A stretch of DNA of 64,000 bases from Variovorax brevis (GTDB lineage Bacteria; Pseudomonadota; Gammaproteobacteria; Burkholderiales; Burkholderiaceae_C): the NCBI RefSeq assembly GCF_030317105.1, contig NZ_JASZYG010000001.1, positions 558,001-622,000 of the forward strand, in the 5' to 3' direction. Within the stretch, counting starts at the first letter, position 1. The number at the start of each line of letters is the position of its first letter. This document shows, in pieces, positions 53,393 to 61,390 of the stretch. A program made the position numbers and the translations under genes. The notes under the pieces were generated by a model. The model ran no database searches. It saw only the letters and a program-made list of their open reading frames with translations, and was not told where the DNA came from.

Positions 53393-54070
53393 ATGTCCGG
53401 ATCCATCCCCACGCTCTCGCTTCTTGAAACCCGTGTACTCGGTGTTCTCGCCGAAAAGCAGCGCACCGTTCCGGACAGCTATCCGCTGACGCTCAACGCC
53501 CTCGTCTCCGGCTGCAACCAGAAGACGAGCCGCAATCCGATCATGGAGATATCGGACGCGGATGCGCAGGCGGCCATCGACAGCCTGAAGGGCTACAGCC
53601 TCGTAACGGAAAGCAGCGGCGGCCGCGCCTTCCGCTACGCGCACAACGTGGACGGCGTGCTGCGCATTCCGTCGCAATCGATCATCCTGCTGACGGTGCT
53701 GATGCTTCGCGGACCGCAGACGGCCGGCGAGCTTCGCATCGCGTGCGACCGCATGCACAACTTCGCAGACATCTCTTCGGTGGAAGGCTTCCTTGACGAG
53801 ATGGCGGAGCGGCCCGCTGGCAGCCTCGTCGTCAAGTTGCAGCGCTTGCCAGGTTCACGGGAAAGCCGTTGGGCTCATCTGTTGAGTGGCGCGCCGGCCG
53901 AAGAGGTCTACAGCGCATCGGCCGCAGCGGGCGGTGGCAATGCCGACGTGTCGTTGGGGGAAATCGCCGCGCTCAAGGCCAACGTGGCGCGGCTCGAGCA
54001 GGAAGTCGCCGGCCTGAAAGCACTTGTCACGCGTATTACGTCCGAATTGGGTATGACCAACGACCTGTAG
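53393..54070 (+). CDS. yceH: YceH family protein (DUF480)
   Basis: A 225-residue protein with tandem winged-helix folds. ETRVLGVLAEKQRTVPDSYPLTLNALVSGCNQKTSRNP, GRAFRYAHN and LLTVLMLRGPQTAGELR are the DUF480 signature. The C-terminus is a coiled coil (LKANVARLEQEVAGLKALVTRIT). The function is unknown, although the fold suggests nucleic-acid or partner binding. The ATG at 53393 is the family start; an upstream TTG has no support. Confidence 0.93.
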   Translation: MSGSIPTLSLLETRVLGVLAEKQRTVPDSYPLTLNALVSGCNQKTSRNPIMEISDADAQAAIDSLKGYSLVTESSGGRAFRYAHNVDGVLRIPSQSIILLTVLMLRGPQTAGELRIACDRMHNFADISSVEGFLDEMAERPAGSLVVKLQRLPGSRESRWAHLLSGAPAEEVYSASAAAGGGNADVSLGEIAALKANVARLEQEVAGLKALVTRITSELGMTNDL

Positions 54071-54174
54071 CGCTGAAGCATCATGGCTCTTGGCCGCATG
54101 CACGAATGAGCCCGAACGGCCTACACTGGTGTCGAAGTTGCCGTACCCGGCCTTCCACCCAAAGGGGATCCGTG

Positions 54175-54459
54175 ATGTTCAACTTTCTGCAATTCAATCG
54201 CAACAGCCATCTCCGCCGCGCGATGGCGCTGCTCGAGGAAGCGCACATGGCTCGCCTCGAACATCAAGCCGCAGCCGAACACCACGCCGCACTGGCGCGC
54301 ATGTATTCAGACCGTGCCAAGCGGCTTGAACGCGAGATCTACGGCACCGCACACCAGTCTTTGCAGGAGGGGGCGGCAGCGACCCCTAAAGTGGGCCATG
54401 ACAAGCCCGCGATCTATGCGCTGGACGCTGCACGCCAACCCGATCACGCCAAGGGCTGA
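54175..54459 (+). CDS. small hypothetical helical protein, 94 aa
   Basis: AAAGGGG lies 7 nt before the ATG at 54175. The protein has one long helix (SHLRRAMALLEEAHMARLEHQAAAEHHAALARMYSDRAKRLEREIY), rich in His and Ala with coiled-coil spacing, then a polar tail. No family was recognised. It converges with the small membrane protein gene at 54516, with a hairpin between the stops. Confidence 0.7.
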   Translation: MFNFLQFNRNSHLRRAMALLEEAHMARLEHQAAAEHHAALARMYSDRAKRLEREIYGTAHQSLQEGAAATPKVGHDKPAIYALDAARQPDHAKG

Positions 54460-54491
54460 CGCGCGTCCCGCATTTAATAGTTGCATCACGA

Positions 54492-54514
54492 CCACTGGCC
54501 TGTGAGGCCAGTGG
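54492..54514. terminator. hairpin between convergent small genes
   Basis: CCACTGGCCT and AGGCCAGTGG form a perfect 10-bp stem with a GTG loop, placed between two convergent stop codons. A bidirectional terminator is the simplest reading, although neither side has a clear T-run. Confidence 0.55.
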
Positions 54515-54515
54515 C

Positions 54516-54731
54516 TCACCGGGCGCTGGCTTGCAACACCGCAACGTCCGTCGATGCCCGCTGCAGCGCTTCCTTCTGTTTCTTTTCGGCGTAGAACGCC
54601 TGTGCCTTCTCGACCTGCCCCTGGGTCACCATCACCATCGCCGCCGCTTGCGCAAGCACGATGGCGCCCAGCACCGCGAGCGCAAGCAAGCGGTACGGAT
54701 GAACACGGCGAAGGTACTCCAGCACAAACAT
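54516..54731 (-). CDS. small membrane protein, 71 aa
   Basis: A basic N-terminus (VLEYLRRVHPYR) precedes one transmembrane helix (LLALAVLGAIVLAQAAAMVMV, about 15-35), and the C-terminal half is a polar helix (VEKAQAFYAEKKQKEALQRAS). AAGGAG lies 8 nt before the ATG at 54731. Upstream in-frame codons to 54806 look non-coding. No family was recognised. Confidence 0.7.
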   Translation of the reverse strand: MFVLEYLRRVHPYRLLALAVLGAIVLAQAAAMVMVTQGQVEKAQAFYAEKKQKEALQRASTDVAVLQASAR

Positions 54732-54874
54732 GATCTCGCTCCTTTTGAAGACCATGCGATGTGCATGGATTGAGATCAATGGTGCCGGGAGAGGCGGCGG
54801 GCACAACGGCGTCAGGAACGCATCAAGATGTAGGACCGCGTTGTCTGGCCGCCGTTGATTTGCGGAAGAAGGCT

Positions 54875-55324
54875 TCAGCGCCGGCCGCCGCGCATGAACG
54901 AGATGAACACCGCGGTGAGCAACGCGCCGCCGGCGGCCGCCAACATCACCGAGCGCACTGGCTGCTCCGCCACGTATTGCTCGCCCTGCTGGCGCGCGGA
55001 CTCGAGTTGGCCCTTGACCTCGCTGATCTTCTTGCCCGCGGAGTTGACGGCGTCCTTTGCATAGGCGCGTGCGGTGGCCATCGCATCCCTGGCTGTTTCT
55101 TCAGCCTCTTGCGCATAGGTGCGTGCGGCAACCGCGGCGTCAGCGCCCAGTTCGCTCGCCTCGTTGGCGCTGTCGGCCAGGCTTTCCTTGACGGACGCCA
55201 ATGCATCGGCGCCGATGCCAGCAGACGCTTGCGCGATGTTCTTGGCGGTGTCGAGCGCAGCGAGCCCGGTGTCCTTTGCTTCGTCAGCAAGTTGCTGGGG
55301 GGTCTTGACGTCGTCGGTGTTCAT
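54875..55324 (-). CDS. ElaB/YqjD-like (DUF883) membrane-anchored stress protein
   Basis: A 149-residue protein. Residues 10-110 form an Ala- and Glu-rich helix (LADEAKDTGLAALDTAKNIAQASAG, ESLADSANEASELGADAAVAARTYAQEAEETARD), and the C-terminal AEQPVRSVMLAAAGGALLTAVFISFMRGGRR is a single membrane anchor with GGRR tail, as in DUF883 proteins such as ElaB and YqjD, which tether ribosomes at the membrane in stationary phase. GAGG lies before the ATG at 55324. The start is fixed by the family's short N-terminus. Confidence 0.85.
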   Translation of the reverse strand: MNTDDVKTPQQLADEAKDTGLAALDTAKNIAQASAGIGADALASVKESLADSANEASELGADAAVAARTYAQEAEETARDAMATARAYAKDAVNSAGKKISEVKGQLESARQQGEQYVAEQPVRSVMLAAAGGALLTAVFISFMRGGRR

Positions 55325-55461
55325 GGAAACCTCGCTGAAATAGGCAGGCGGCCGAACAACCCCGTGCTGTTCGGCGAGACACGAGTCTGGCGCAACATGC
55401 GCCGCGCCCTGTAGGCGCGAGTGCACTTTGGACCCAGGGTTTTCGCTTGCGCAGCGCGTGC

Positions 55462-56736
55462 TTACATGGCAGGCGCGCGCGGGTGATCGAAGAAGAAGCG
55501 CAGCATTTCCGCACTCGCATCCGGCCCCTGGCCATCGGTGAACGAGCCCTTGGCGCTGCCACCCGACCACGCATGCGGCGCGCCATGCACCTTCCACATT
55601 TCAGCCAGCACCCGGCCGTCGGCGCTCCGGTAGACCGTGCGCGTGGCTTCCCGAACGCCGCCGGCGCTCACGCGCTGCGTTTCAAGCTCGCACGTGTCCC
55701 CCACGCAGGCGCCCATCACGTGGTCGCCATTGCTCGGATGCACGGTTGAATCGGCATCACCGTGGAAGGCGATGGTCGGCACGCCGCTCGCCTGGCGGCC
55801 CACGACGGGGGTTCCACCCATCATGGCCATCATGGCCGACGGCAGGTCGGAGGCCATGCCAGCCGCCAGCCCCGAGTGCACGCCGACCGCGGCGTACAGG
55901 TCGGGATAGGCATCGCCCAACACCGCCGACATCGCGCCGCCGGCGGACAGCCCCGCCACGTAGACGCGATCGGCGTCGATGCGGTATGTGGCCATCACCT
56001 CCCGTGTCATGCCGGCCAGCAGCGCCGGCTCACCGCGGTCGCGCTTTTGATGGTTGTGCTTGAACCAGTTCCAGCAGCCTTGCGGATTGGCCCGGCGCGA
56101 CTGGCCGGGATACAGCACGAAAAAGCCTTGGGACAGCGCGAAATCATTCATGGCCGTGCCGGCCGCGAAGTCGTCAGGGTTCTGCGTGCAGCCATGCAGC
56201 ATCACGACCAGCGGCAGCGCGCGATCGCTTGCATGCGGGGGAACGAACAGCTTGTAGTCGCGGTGGTCATGCCCGATGGCAAAACTGCCTGCAAGAAACT
56301 GCCCTTCGCCGGGCGGTGTATCGACGATCGGCGGTGGCGTGTCGACCACGACCTCATCCGGTGTGGGCTGCGGCACGAAGCGTGCGAGCACGTCGACGAC
56401 ATCCGTGAAGCCGTCCGCCTTTGCACCATTGGCCGCCTCAGGGCGTTTGAAGCCCTTGAAATCCTTGAAACCCTTGAAGCCGTTAAAGCCCTTGAAACCA
56501 GCGGCGCCACCGGCCGCGTTGGCACCGCTGGCACCGTTGACTCCGCTGGCCAAGGGGTCCGCATCGACGAATGCCGCCGTCGTCGCAGCGTGCGGTGCGT
56601 CTGCATGCGGTGCATCCGAAGGCTCAGCCTTGTTGCGCGACAGCGCGGCCTGGATCACGGCGGTTGCGCCGCGAAGATTGCCTGCGCGCACCATGCGCGT
56701 CGCTTCGGCCATGGTCTGCTTGAAATGGAAGTTCAT
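55462..56736 (-). CDS. PHB-depolymerase-family esterase (alpha/beta hydrolase)
   Basis: A 424-residue hydrolase of the PHB-depolymerase/feruloyl-esterase group. The catalytic part has the oxyanion loop VVMLHGCTQNPDDF (181-185 HGCTQ), the nucleophile in VAGLSAGGAMS (Ser264), an acid near HGDADSTVHP (Asp327 or 329) and the His in HGAPHAWSGG. There is no signal peptide; the N-terminus begins MNFHFKQTMAEATRMVRAGN, like cytosolic members. Between residues 80 and 97 lies a GFK repeat, perhaps a flexible linker or granule-binding element. A ribbon-helix-helix gene lies 27 bp upstream and probably regulates it. Confidence 0.88.
   Translation of the reverse strand: MNFHFKQTMAEATRMVRAGNLRGATAVIQAALSRNKAEPSDAPHADAPHAATTAAFVDADPLASGVNGASGANAAGGAAGFKGFNGFKGFKDFKGFKRPEAANGAKADGFTDVVDVLARFVPQPTPDEVVVDTPPPIVDTPPGEGQFLAGSFAIGHDHRDYKLFVPPHASDRALPLVVMLHGCTQNPDDFAAGTAMNDFALSQGFFVLYPGQSRRANPQGCWNWFKHNHQKRDRGEPALLAGMTREVMATYRIDADRVYVAGLSAGGAMSAVLGDAYPDLYAAVGVHSGLAAGMASDLPSAMMAMMGGTPVVGRQASGVPTIAFHGDADSTVHPSNGDHVMGACVGDTCELETQRVSAGGVREATRTVYRSADGRVLAEMWKVHGAPHAWSGGSAKGSFTDGQGPDASAEMLRFFFDHPRAPAM
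56446..56499 (-). repeat. in-frame 9-bp tandem repeats coding for GFK units
   Basis: Six consecutive 3-residue units (GFK, GFN, GFK, GFK, DFK, GFK; residues 80-97 of the esterase) are encoded by near-identical 9-bp units. Slippage would lengthen or shorten the linker without shifting the frame. Confidence 0.8.
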
Positions 56737-56763
56737 GCGTTCCTTCGTTGAAATGGGGGAGGA

Positions 56764-57186
56764 TCAGCCGATGCGCCCTGCGAGCGCCGCCTTGACGGCC
56801 GGACTCGCATGCAGGGCACCCAGCACGGTGATGGATTCGATGGTGGCCAGTGCCAAAGCCGGCGTCACATCCGGCGCAATGACTGCGAGCCCGAGCACGC
56901 GGATCTGCATCTTTTGCCCCGCCGCCTCGATGGCTTGCAGGTCGGCAGCGGTGTATTGCTGGATGCCCAACACCATCGACCGGCGCGAGACGACCTGGCG
57001 CACCACGTCGGTCTGCGCCGCCAACTGGTTGCGGATGGCGGTGCGGATGAGGTCGGTGCGGTTGGCATAGAAGCCTTCCTGCACCAGCAAGTCGATCTGG
57101 CCCAGGTCCACGCAGCCGATGTTGATGGTCAGCTTTTCGTCGGCAGGCTTGGTGATGGCAGCGAGGGATGTGCTTTTCTTGGGCAT
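56764..57186 (-). CDS. ribbon-helix-helix (CopG-like) regulator
   Basis: A 140-residue protein. Residues about 17-56 fit a ribbon-helix-helix domain (EKLTINIGCVDLGQIDLLVQEGFYANRTDLIRTAIRNQL), and the rest is a helical domain (LQAIEAAGQKMQIRVLGLAVIAPDVTPALALATIESITVLGAL). Regulators of this shape bind palindromes as dimers of dimers. A palindrome lies 12 bp upstream of its start, and the esterase gene follows 27 bp downstream on the same strand, so it probably represses both. Confidence 0.82.
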   Translation of the reverse strand: MPKKSTSLAAITKPADEKLTINIGCVDLGQIDLLVQEGFYANRTDLIRTAIRNQLAAQTDVVRQVVSRRSMVLGIQQYTAADLQAIEAAGQKMQIRVLGLAVIAPDVTPALALATIESITVLGALHASPAVKAALAGRIG

Positions 57187-57190
57187 GACG

Positions 57191-57220
57191 CCATCCTAGC
57201 ACCATCCACTTGGATGGTGC
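57191..57220 (-). promoter_or_regulatory. operator with three CCATCC half-sites
   Basis: GCACCATCCA (57199-57208) and TGGATGGTGC (57211-57220) are perfect 10-bp inverted arms separated by CT, and a further CCATCC lies at 57191-57196. The half-sites are 10-11 bp apart, one helical turn, which suits cooperative ribbon-helix-helix binding. It lies directly upstream of the regulator gene. Confidence 0.72.
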
Positions 57221-57373
57221 AATGGGCATTCCATGGCACCGCGAGGTGCGTTCGTCCCACAAGCACTGCGTCTGCCTTCCGACGGGCCGCTTCCCCTTGC
57301 CCGCTCACCCTTCTTGTTCTCGCGTGCACCCCCACGCCCAGGACGGCAGCACGCCCAAGTTGATGGACGACCC

Positions 57374-59416
57374 ATGAAGATGCAGATTTCCGGATTCCCC
57401 CGCCGCCACCCTGTCTGGACGGGGCTGCTGGGCTTCCTTGTTCTGCTGATCGCGGTGGTGGTGCTGTTCGACTGGAACTGGGTGCGTCCGCCGCTGGAGC
57501 GCTACATCTCCAAGAAGACCGAGCGCGAATTCCGGATGTCAAACCTGGACGTCAAGCTCGGCCTGACGCCCACCATTGAGATGCGCGACGTCTTCTTCGG
57601 CAACGCCAAGTGGTCCGAGGAAGAAGAGCCGATGGCCCGGATCGAGAAGCTGGAGTTCTCTGTCTCCTTGCGCGACTTGCCCGAAAAATTCCTCATTCCA
57701 CGCGTCGCCTTGACGCGCCCCAACCTCGTCTTCGAACGCTTGCCCGACAACCGCAAGAACTGGATTCTTTCGGAGCCGGACGACACCTCGCCGAGCAAGC
57801 TGCGCATCAGCACGCTGTCGGTGGACAACGGTCGTGTGCGCTACATCGACCACGGCGAGCCCTTCTCCATCGACGTGCAAGGCAGCACCTTCGACCCGGC
57901 CAGTCAGGAGAAGGTGAAGGACGCCAAGGCGCCGCCGGAGAACAACCGCTTCACCACGAAGTACGTCTTCAACGGCAAGTACCACGACGCCAAGTTCAGC
58001 GGCAACGCCTTGACCGGCGACGTGCTGAGCTTCCAGGAATCCGGCGAGTCCTTCCCGCTCAAGGGCGACCTGGAGGCGGGCACGACCAAGGTGTGGATCG
58101 ACGGCACCATCGCCGACGCCGCCAACATCTCCGCCATCGACACCAAACTGCGCATCGAAGGCAAAACGCTCGCCAACCTCTACCCCTTCCTGCTGCTGCC
58201 CCTGCCGGCCTCGCCGCCCTATCAGCTCGAGGGCCACCTGATCCTCAAGGGCAACCGCTACACGATGGACGACTTGGCCGGCAAGATCGGCTCGACCGAC
58301 GTCACCGGCCAGGGCGCCTACGTGGACAAGAAGCCGCGCCCGCTGCTCACCGCCAAGCTGCACAGCAAGCTCCTCAACATGGCAGACCTTGGCCCCCTCG
58401 TCGGCGTGCAGACCAAGGAGACCGGTGGCAAGCCAGCCGCCACGCAGGCGCAAGTGAAAGACCGCCCGGCCGCCAAGACCCAGCAAAAGGTGGCAGACCC
58501 CGACCACCTGCTGCCCGCCGGCACCTTCGAAGGCAGCCGCCTGCAGAAGATCGATGCCGAGGTCGACTATTCAGCCGTCAAGCTCCAGGTGCCGGACACC
58601 TTGCCGCTTGAAAGCCTGAAAGCCTCACTGCGGCTGAACGACTCCATCATGAAGATCGCGCCGCTGGACTTCGGCTTTGCCGGCGGCACCATCGCCTCGC
58701 GCGTGATGCTCGACGCGCGCGAACCGACGATCAAGACCGACTTGCAGGTCGACCTTCAGGGCATCCGCGTGGACAAGCTCATTCCCGACAGCCAGACCCT
58801 CGCCAAGGGCGCGGGCCGCTTCGGCGCGACACTGCATCTCACGGGCACCGGCAACTCCATCGCGGAGGCGGCGGCCAAGGCCAATGGCCGCATCGCGACC
58901 ATGGTGGTCAATGGCAAGGTGTCGAATCTGCTGGACGCCGCGAGCGGCCTGAACGGCGGAAAGGTCATTGCCCTCTTGGCGGGCGGCGACAAGGACATCG
59001 TCATCAACTGCGGCGGCGCGGTGTTCGACGTGAAGTCGGGCAAGGGCAAGTCGAGCCTCTTCGTGGTCGACACCGAGCAGACGCAGGTGCTGGGCGACGG
59101 CTGGTTCGATCTGGAACGCGAGCGCTTCGACATGACGATCGCGCCCAAGCCGAAGGATTTCGGCATTCTTTCGCTGCGCACGCCGGTGCGGGTCTACGGC
59201 AGCTTCAAGAACCCGGAATTCGAGATCGTCAAGGGGCCGCTCATGGCGCGTGCCGGTGCCGCGATTGCGCTGGCCGTCACCGTGCCGATCGCCGCCCTGC
59301 TCCCGCTGATCGAGACCGGCCCGGGCGAAAACACCAACTGCGGCGCGGTCGACCAGAAGGTGGGCAGCGCGACAAAGAAGGCAACCGCGCCCAAGCCCCA
59401 ACGGAGGCCCCAGTGA
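57374..59416 (+). CDS. AsmA family protein
   Basis: A 680-residue envelope protein. One N-terminal membrane helix (HPVWTGLLGFLVLLIAVVVLFDW) anchors it, and the rest is periplasmic beta-sheet with the AsmA repeats (FRMSNLDVKLGLTPTIEMRDVFFGN; LDFGFAGGTIASRVMLDAREPTIKTDLQVDLQGI; FDLERERFDMTIAPKPKDFGILSLRTPVRVYGSFKNPEFEI). AsmA proteins are lipid-transfer bridges or modulators of outer-membrane assembly. The start at 57374 gives the short basic N-terminus. It overlaps yihY downstream (GTGA). Confidence 0.9.
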   Translation: MKMQISGFPRRHPVWTGLLGFLVLLIAVVVLFDWNWVRPPLERYISKKTEREFRMSNLDVKLGLTPTIEMRDVFFGNAKWSEEEEPMARIEKLEFSVSLRDLPEKFLIPRVALTRPNLVFERLPDNRKNWILSEPDDTSPSKLRISTLSVDNGRVRYIDHGEPFSIDVQGSTFDPASQEKVKDAKAPPENNRFTTKYVFNGKYHDAKFSGNALTGDVLSFQESGESFPLKGDLEAGTTKVWIDGTIADAANISAIDTKLRIEGKTLANLYPFLLLPLPASPPYQLEGHLILKGNRYTMDDLAGKIGSTDVTGQGAYVDKKPRPLLTAKLHSKLLNMADLGPLVGVQTKETGGKPAATQAQVKDRPAAKTQQKVADPDHLLPAGTFEGSRLQKIDAEVDYSAVKLQVPDTLPLESLKASLRLNDSIMKIAPLDFGFAGGTIASRVMLDAREPTIKTDLQVDLQGIRVDKLIPDSQTLAKGAGRFGATLHLTGTGNSIAEAAAKANGRIATMVVNGKVSNLLDAASGLNGGKVIALLAGGDKDIVINCGGAVFDVKSGKGKSSLFVVDTEQTQVLGDGWFDLERERFDMTIAPKPKDFGILSLRTPVRVYGSFKNPEFEIVKGPLMARAGAAIALAVTVPIAALLPLIETGPGENTNCGAVDQKVGSATKKATAPKPQRRPQ

Positions 59417-60573
59417 ATCCCAAGTACCTCTTCGACCTGTGCCGCAAGGCCGTGACGGCGTGGATCGACGACTACGCGCCGAGCATGGGCGCCGCGATCT
59501 CGTACTACACAATCTTCTCGCTCGCGCCGCTGCTCATCATCGTGATTGCCGTCGCGGGCGCCATCTTCGGGCGCGAGGCGGCGCAGCACCAGATCGTGGC
59601 CCAGATCGGGGGGCTCGTCGGTCCCAACGGCGCAGCCGCGGTTGAAGCATTGCTGGCCAGCGCCAGCGATCCGGACAAGGGATTGATTGCCGGTGCAATC
59701 AGCGCCGTTGTGCTGCTGATCGGCGCGACGACGGTGTTTGCCGAACTCCAGAGTGCGCTGGACCGCATCTGGCACGTGCCTGAAAAGGAAAAGCCTTCGG
59801 GCGTGTGGGCGGTGCTGCGTGCAAGGCTTCTTTCCTTTGGCCTCATTCTCGGGTTGGCCTTCCTGCTCATTGTCTCGTTGATGGTAAGCGCGGCATTGGC
59901 TGCCTTCGACGCATGGTTCGGCGGCCTGATGCCGGGCTGGGAGCTGCTGCTGCAGGTGGTCAACGTCGTGTTCTCCTTCGGCATCGTCACGCTGCTGTTC
60001 GCGATGATCTTCAAGCTCATGCCGACGACGCCCATTGCGTGGCGCGACGTGTGGATCGGCGCGGCCGTGACGTCGGCCTTGTTCGAGTTGGGCAAGCTGG
60101 GCATTGGCCTGTACCTGGGCAAGAGTGGCTTCACCGAATCCTTCGCGGCCGCAGGCTCGCTGGTGGTGTTGATCGCGTGGGTCTACTACGCAGCGCAGAT
60201 CTTCTTGCTGGGCGCGGAGTTCACCAAGGTCTATGCGGATGAACACGGCTCGCTGTCGGGCATCAAGGCGCAGGAAGCCACCAAGGCGATGGCACACGTC
60301 AAGGAGGTGGGCGCCCATGCAGCGGTGTCGTCGCTCGCGACCGAGGCCGAACTGGGCTCCGACGTGCCGGACTACTCGGGCATCGGCCGCGCCGCGCAAG
60401 CCCAGCGCGAAGTCGACCAGCGCGTGGCGGGCGCCAAGAAGCTCCTGGCGCAACAGTTGGCAGTGCTGCTGGTCGTGACGCTGGCGAACTACCTCACCCA
60501 ACGCTGGACGAAGACCCAGCGCAAGCGCAGGAACCAGCTCAGCCGCGCGGCTGCAGACGCCGGTACGCGCTGA
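59413..60573 (+). CDS. YihY/virulence factor BrkB family membrane protein
   Basis: A 386-residue inner-membrane protein with six hydrophobic helices. It begins YLFDLCRKAVTAWIDDYAPSMGAAISYYTIFSLAPLLIIVIAVAG, the family signature, and has GPNGAAAVEALLASASDPDKGLIAGAISAVVLLIGATTVFAELQSALDRIW. A long C-terminal cytoplasmic tail with a basic end (KRRNQLSRAAADAGTR) follows. It starts with GTG overlapping the AsmA stop. The 3' end overlaps the convergent MerR-TPR gene by 35 bp. Confidence 0.92.
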   Translation: MNPKYLFDLCRKAVTAWIDDYAPSMGAAISYYTIFSLAPLLIIVIAVAGAIFGREAAQHQIVAQIGGLVGPNGAAAVEALLASASDPDKGLIAGAISAVVLLIGATTVFAELQSALDRIWHVPEKEKPSGVWAVLRARLLSFGLILGLAFLLIVSLMVSAALAAFDAWFGGLMPGWELLLQVVNVVFSFGIVTLLFAMIFKLMPTTPIAWRDVWIGAAVTSALFELGKLGIGLYLGKSGFTESFAAAGSLVVLIAWVYYAAQIFLLGAEFTKVYADEHGSLSGIKAQEATKAMAHVKEVGAHAAVSSLATEAELGSDVPDYSGIGRAAQAQREVDQRVAGAKKLLAQQLAVLLVVTLANYLTQRWTKTQRKRRNQLSRAAADAGTR

Positions 60574-61390
60574 AGTGCCGGATGGCGAGTTGCTTCTGGC
60601 CTGATTGCGCGTACAGCAGCGCGGCGTTCTGATGGGCGTCCGCCATGTCGGGCGCGATGCGCAGGCACGCCTCGTAGCTGTCGATGGCTTCCTGCGTCCG
60701 ACCCAGCGCCTCCAGCGCGACGGCACGGTTGTAGTGGATGAACGGGTCGTTCGCGCAATGCACGACCGCCTGCGCGTAGAGCGCTGCCGCTTCCTCGCAG
60801 CGTGACGATTCGCAGAGCAGGAAGCCCAGGTTGGTGTACGCATCGGCGTAGTCAGGCGCCGCGTCGATCACGCGCCGGTAGGCTTTTTCTGCCGCTTTCG
60901 GATCGCCCTCTTCCAGCGCTTCGGCCTTGGCGAAGAGCGCTTGCGGGTTGTCCTTCTTCGCGCTTGCGGGCTGCGACGGTTGCGCGTCGATGACGTGGAC
61001 GGATCCGGCCGGTGGCGCCACGCCGAAGTCCATCATCAGTTGGCCGGTGTCGGCGTCCCATTGCGCGTCACCCCAGCGCACCGCGACCCGGTCGCCAACC
61101 GCCTTGATGCGAAAGCTGCCCGCCGATGCGTCCTGCGGCAGTGCCTTCTTGAGTTGGCGCAGCGACTTGAGGATCTGCCGCGTCGGAATGTCCGCCGCGC
61201 GCAGTTCATTGGCCGTGCGCAGCAGGATCACGTCCCGAAATGAAAAGCGGTAGGCCCGACCCGCCGCGCGCTCAGGCTGCACGAAGCCCAGTTCGATCAG
61301 TCCGTTGATGGCATGCCGCGTGAGGCCCAGCATCTGCATGATGCCGCGCAGGGTGTAGGGGTGGGTGCTGTCGAGCGAAGGCGCCGTCAC
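60539..61390 (-). CDS. MerR-type HTH plus TPR protein, overlapping ku1
   Basis: A 283-residue protein. The N-terminus is a MerR-like winged helix (YTLRGIMQMLGLTRHAINGLIELGFVQPERAAGRAYRFSFRDVILLRTANELRAADIPTRQIL), a linker follows, and three or four TPRs occupy about 150-275 (ADAYTNLGFLLCESSRCEEAAALYAQAV; DPFIHYNRAVALEALGRTQEAIDSYEACLRIAP). It begins at a GTG overlapping the ku1 stop, so both are translated from one message. The design suggests a regulator or adaptor of the repair locus; it is not a classical metal-type MerR. Confidence 0.85.
   Translation of the reverse strand: MTAPSLDSTHPYTLRGIMQMLGLTRHAINGLIELGFVQPERAAGRAYRFSFRDVILLRTANELRAADIPTRQILKSLRQLKKALPQDASAGSFRIKAVGDRVAVRWGDAQWDADTGQLMMDFGVAPPAGSVHVIDAQPSQPASAKKDNPQALFAKAEALEEGDPKAAEKAYRRVIDAAPDYADAYTNLGFLLCESSRCEEAAALYAQAVVHCANDPFIHYNRAVALEALGRTQEAIDSYEACLRIAPDMADAHQNAALLYAQSGQKQLAIRHFSAYRRLQPRG

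Noticed and set aside
55325..55597. N-terminal extension of the DUF883 protein to 55597
   Set aside because: The extension is Arg/Cys-rich with no conserved pattern; the family begins near MNTDD and a ribosome site precedes 55324.
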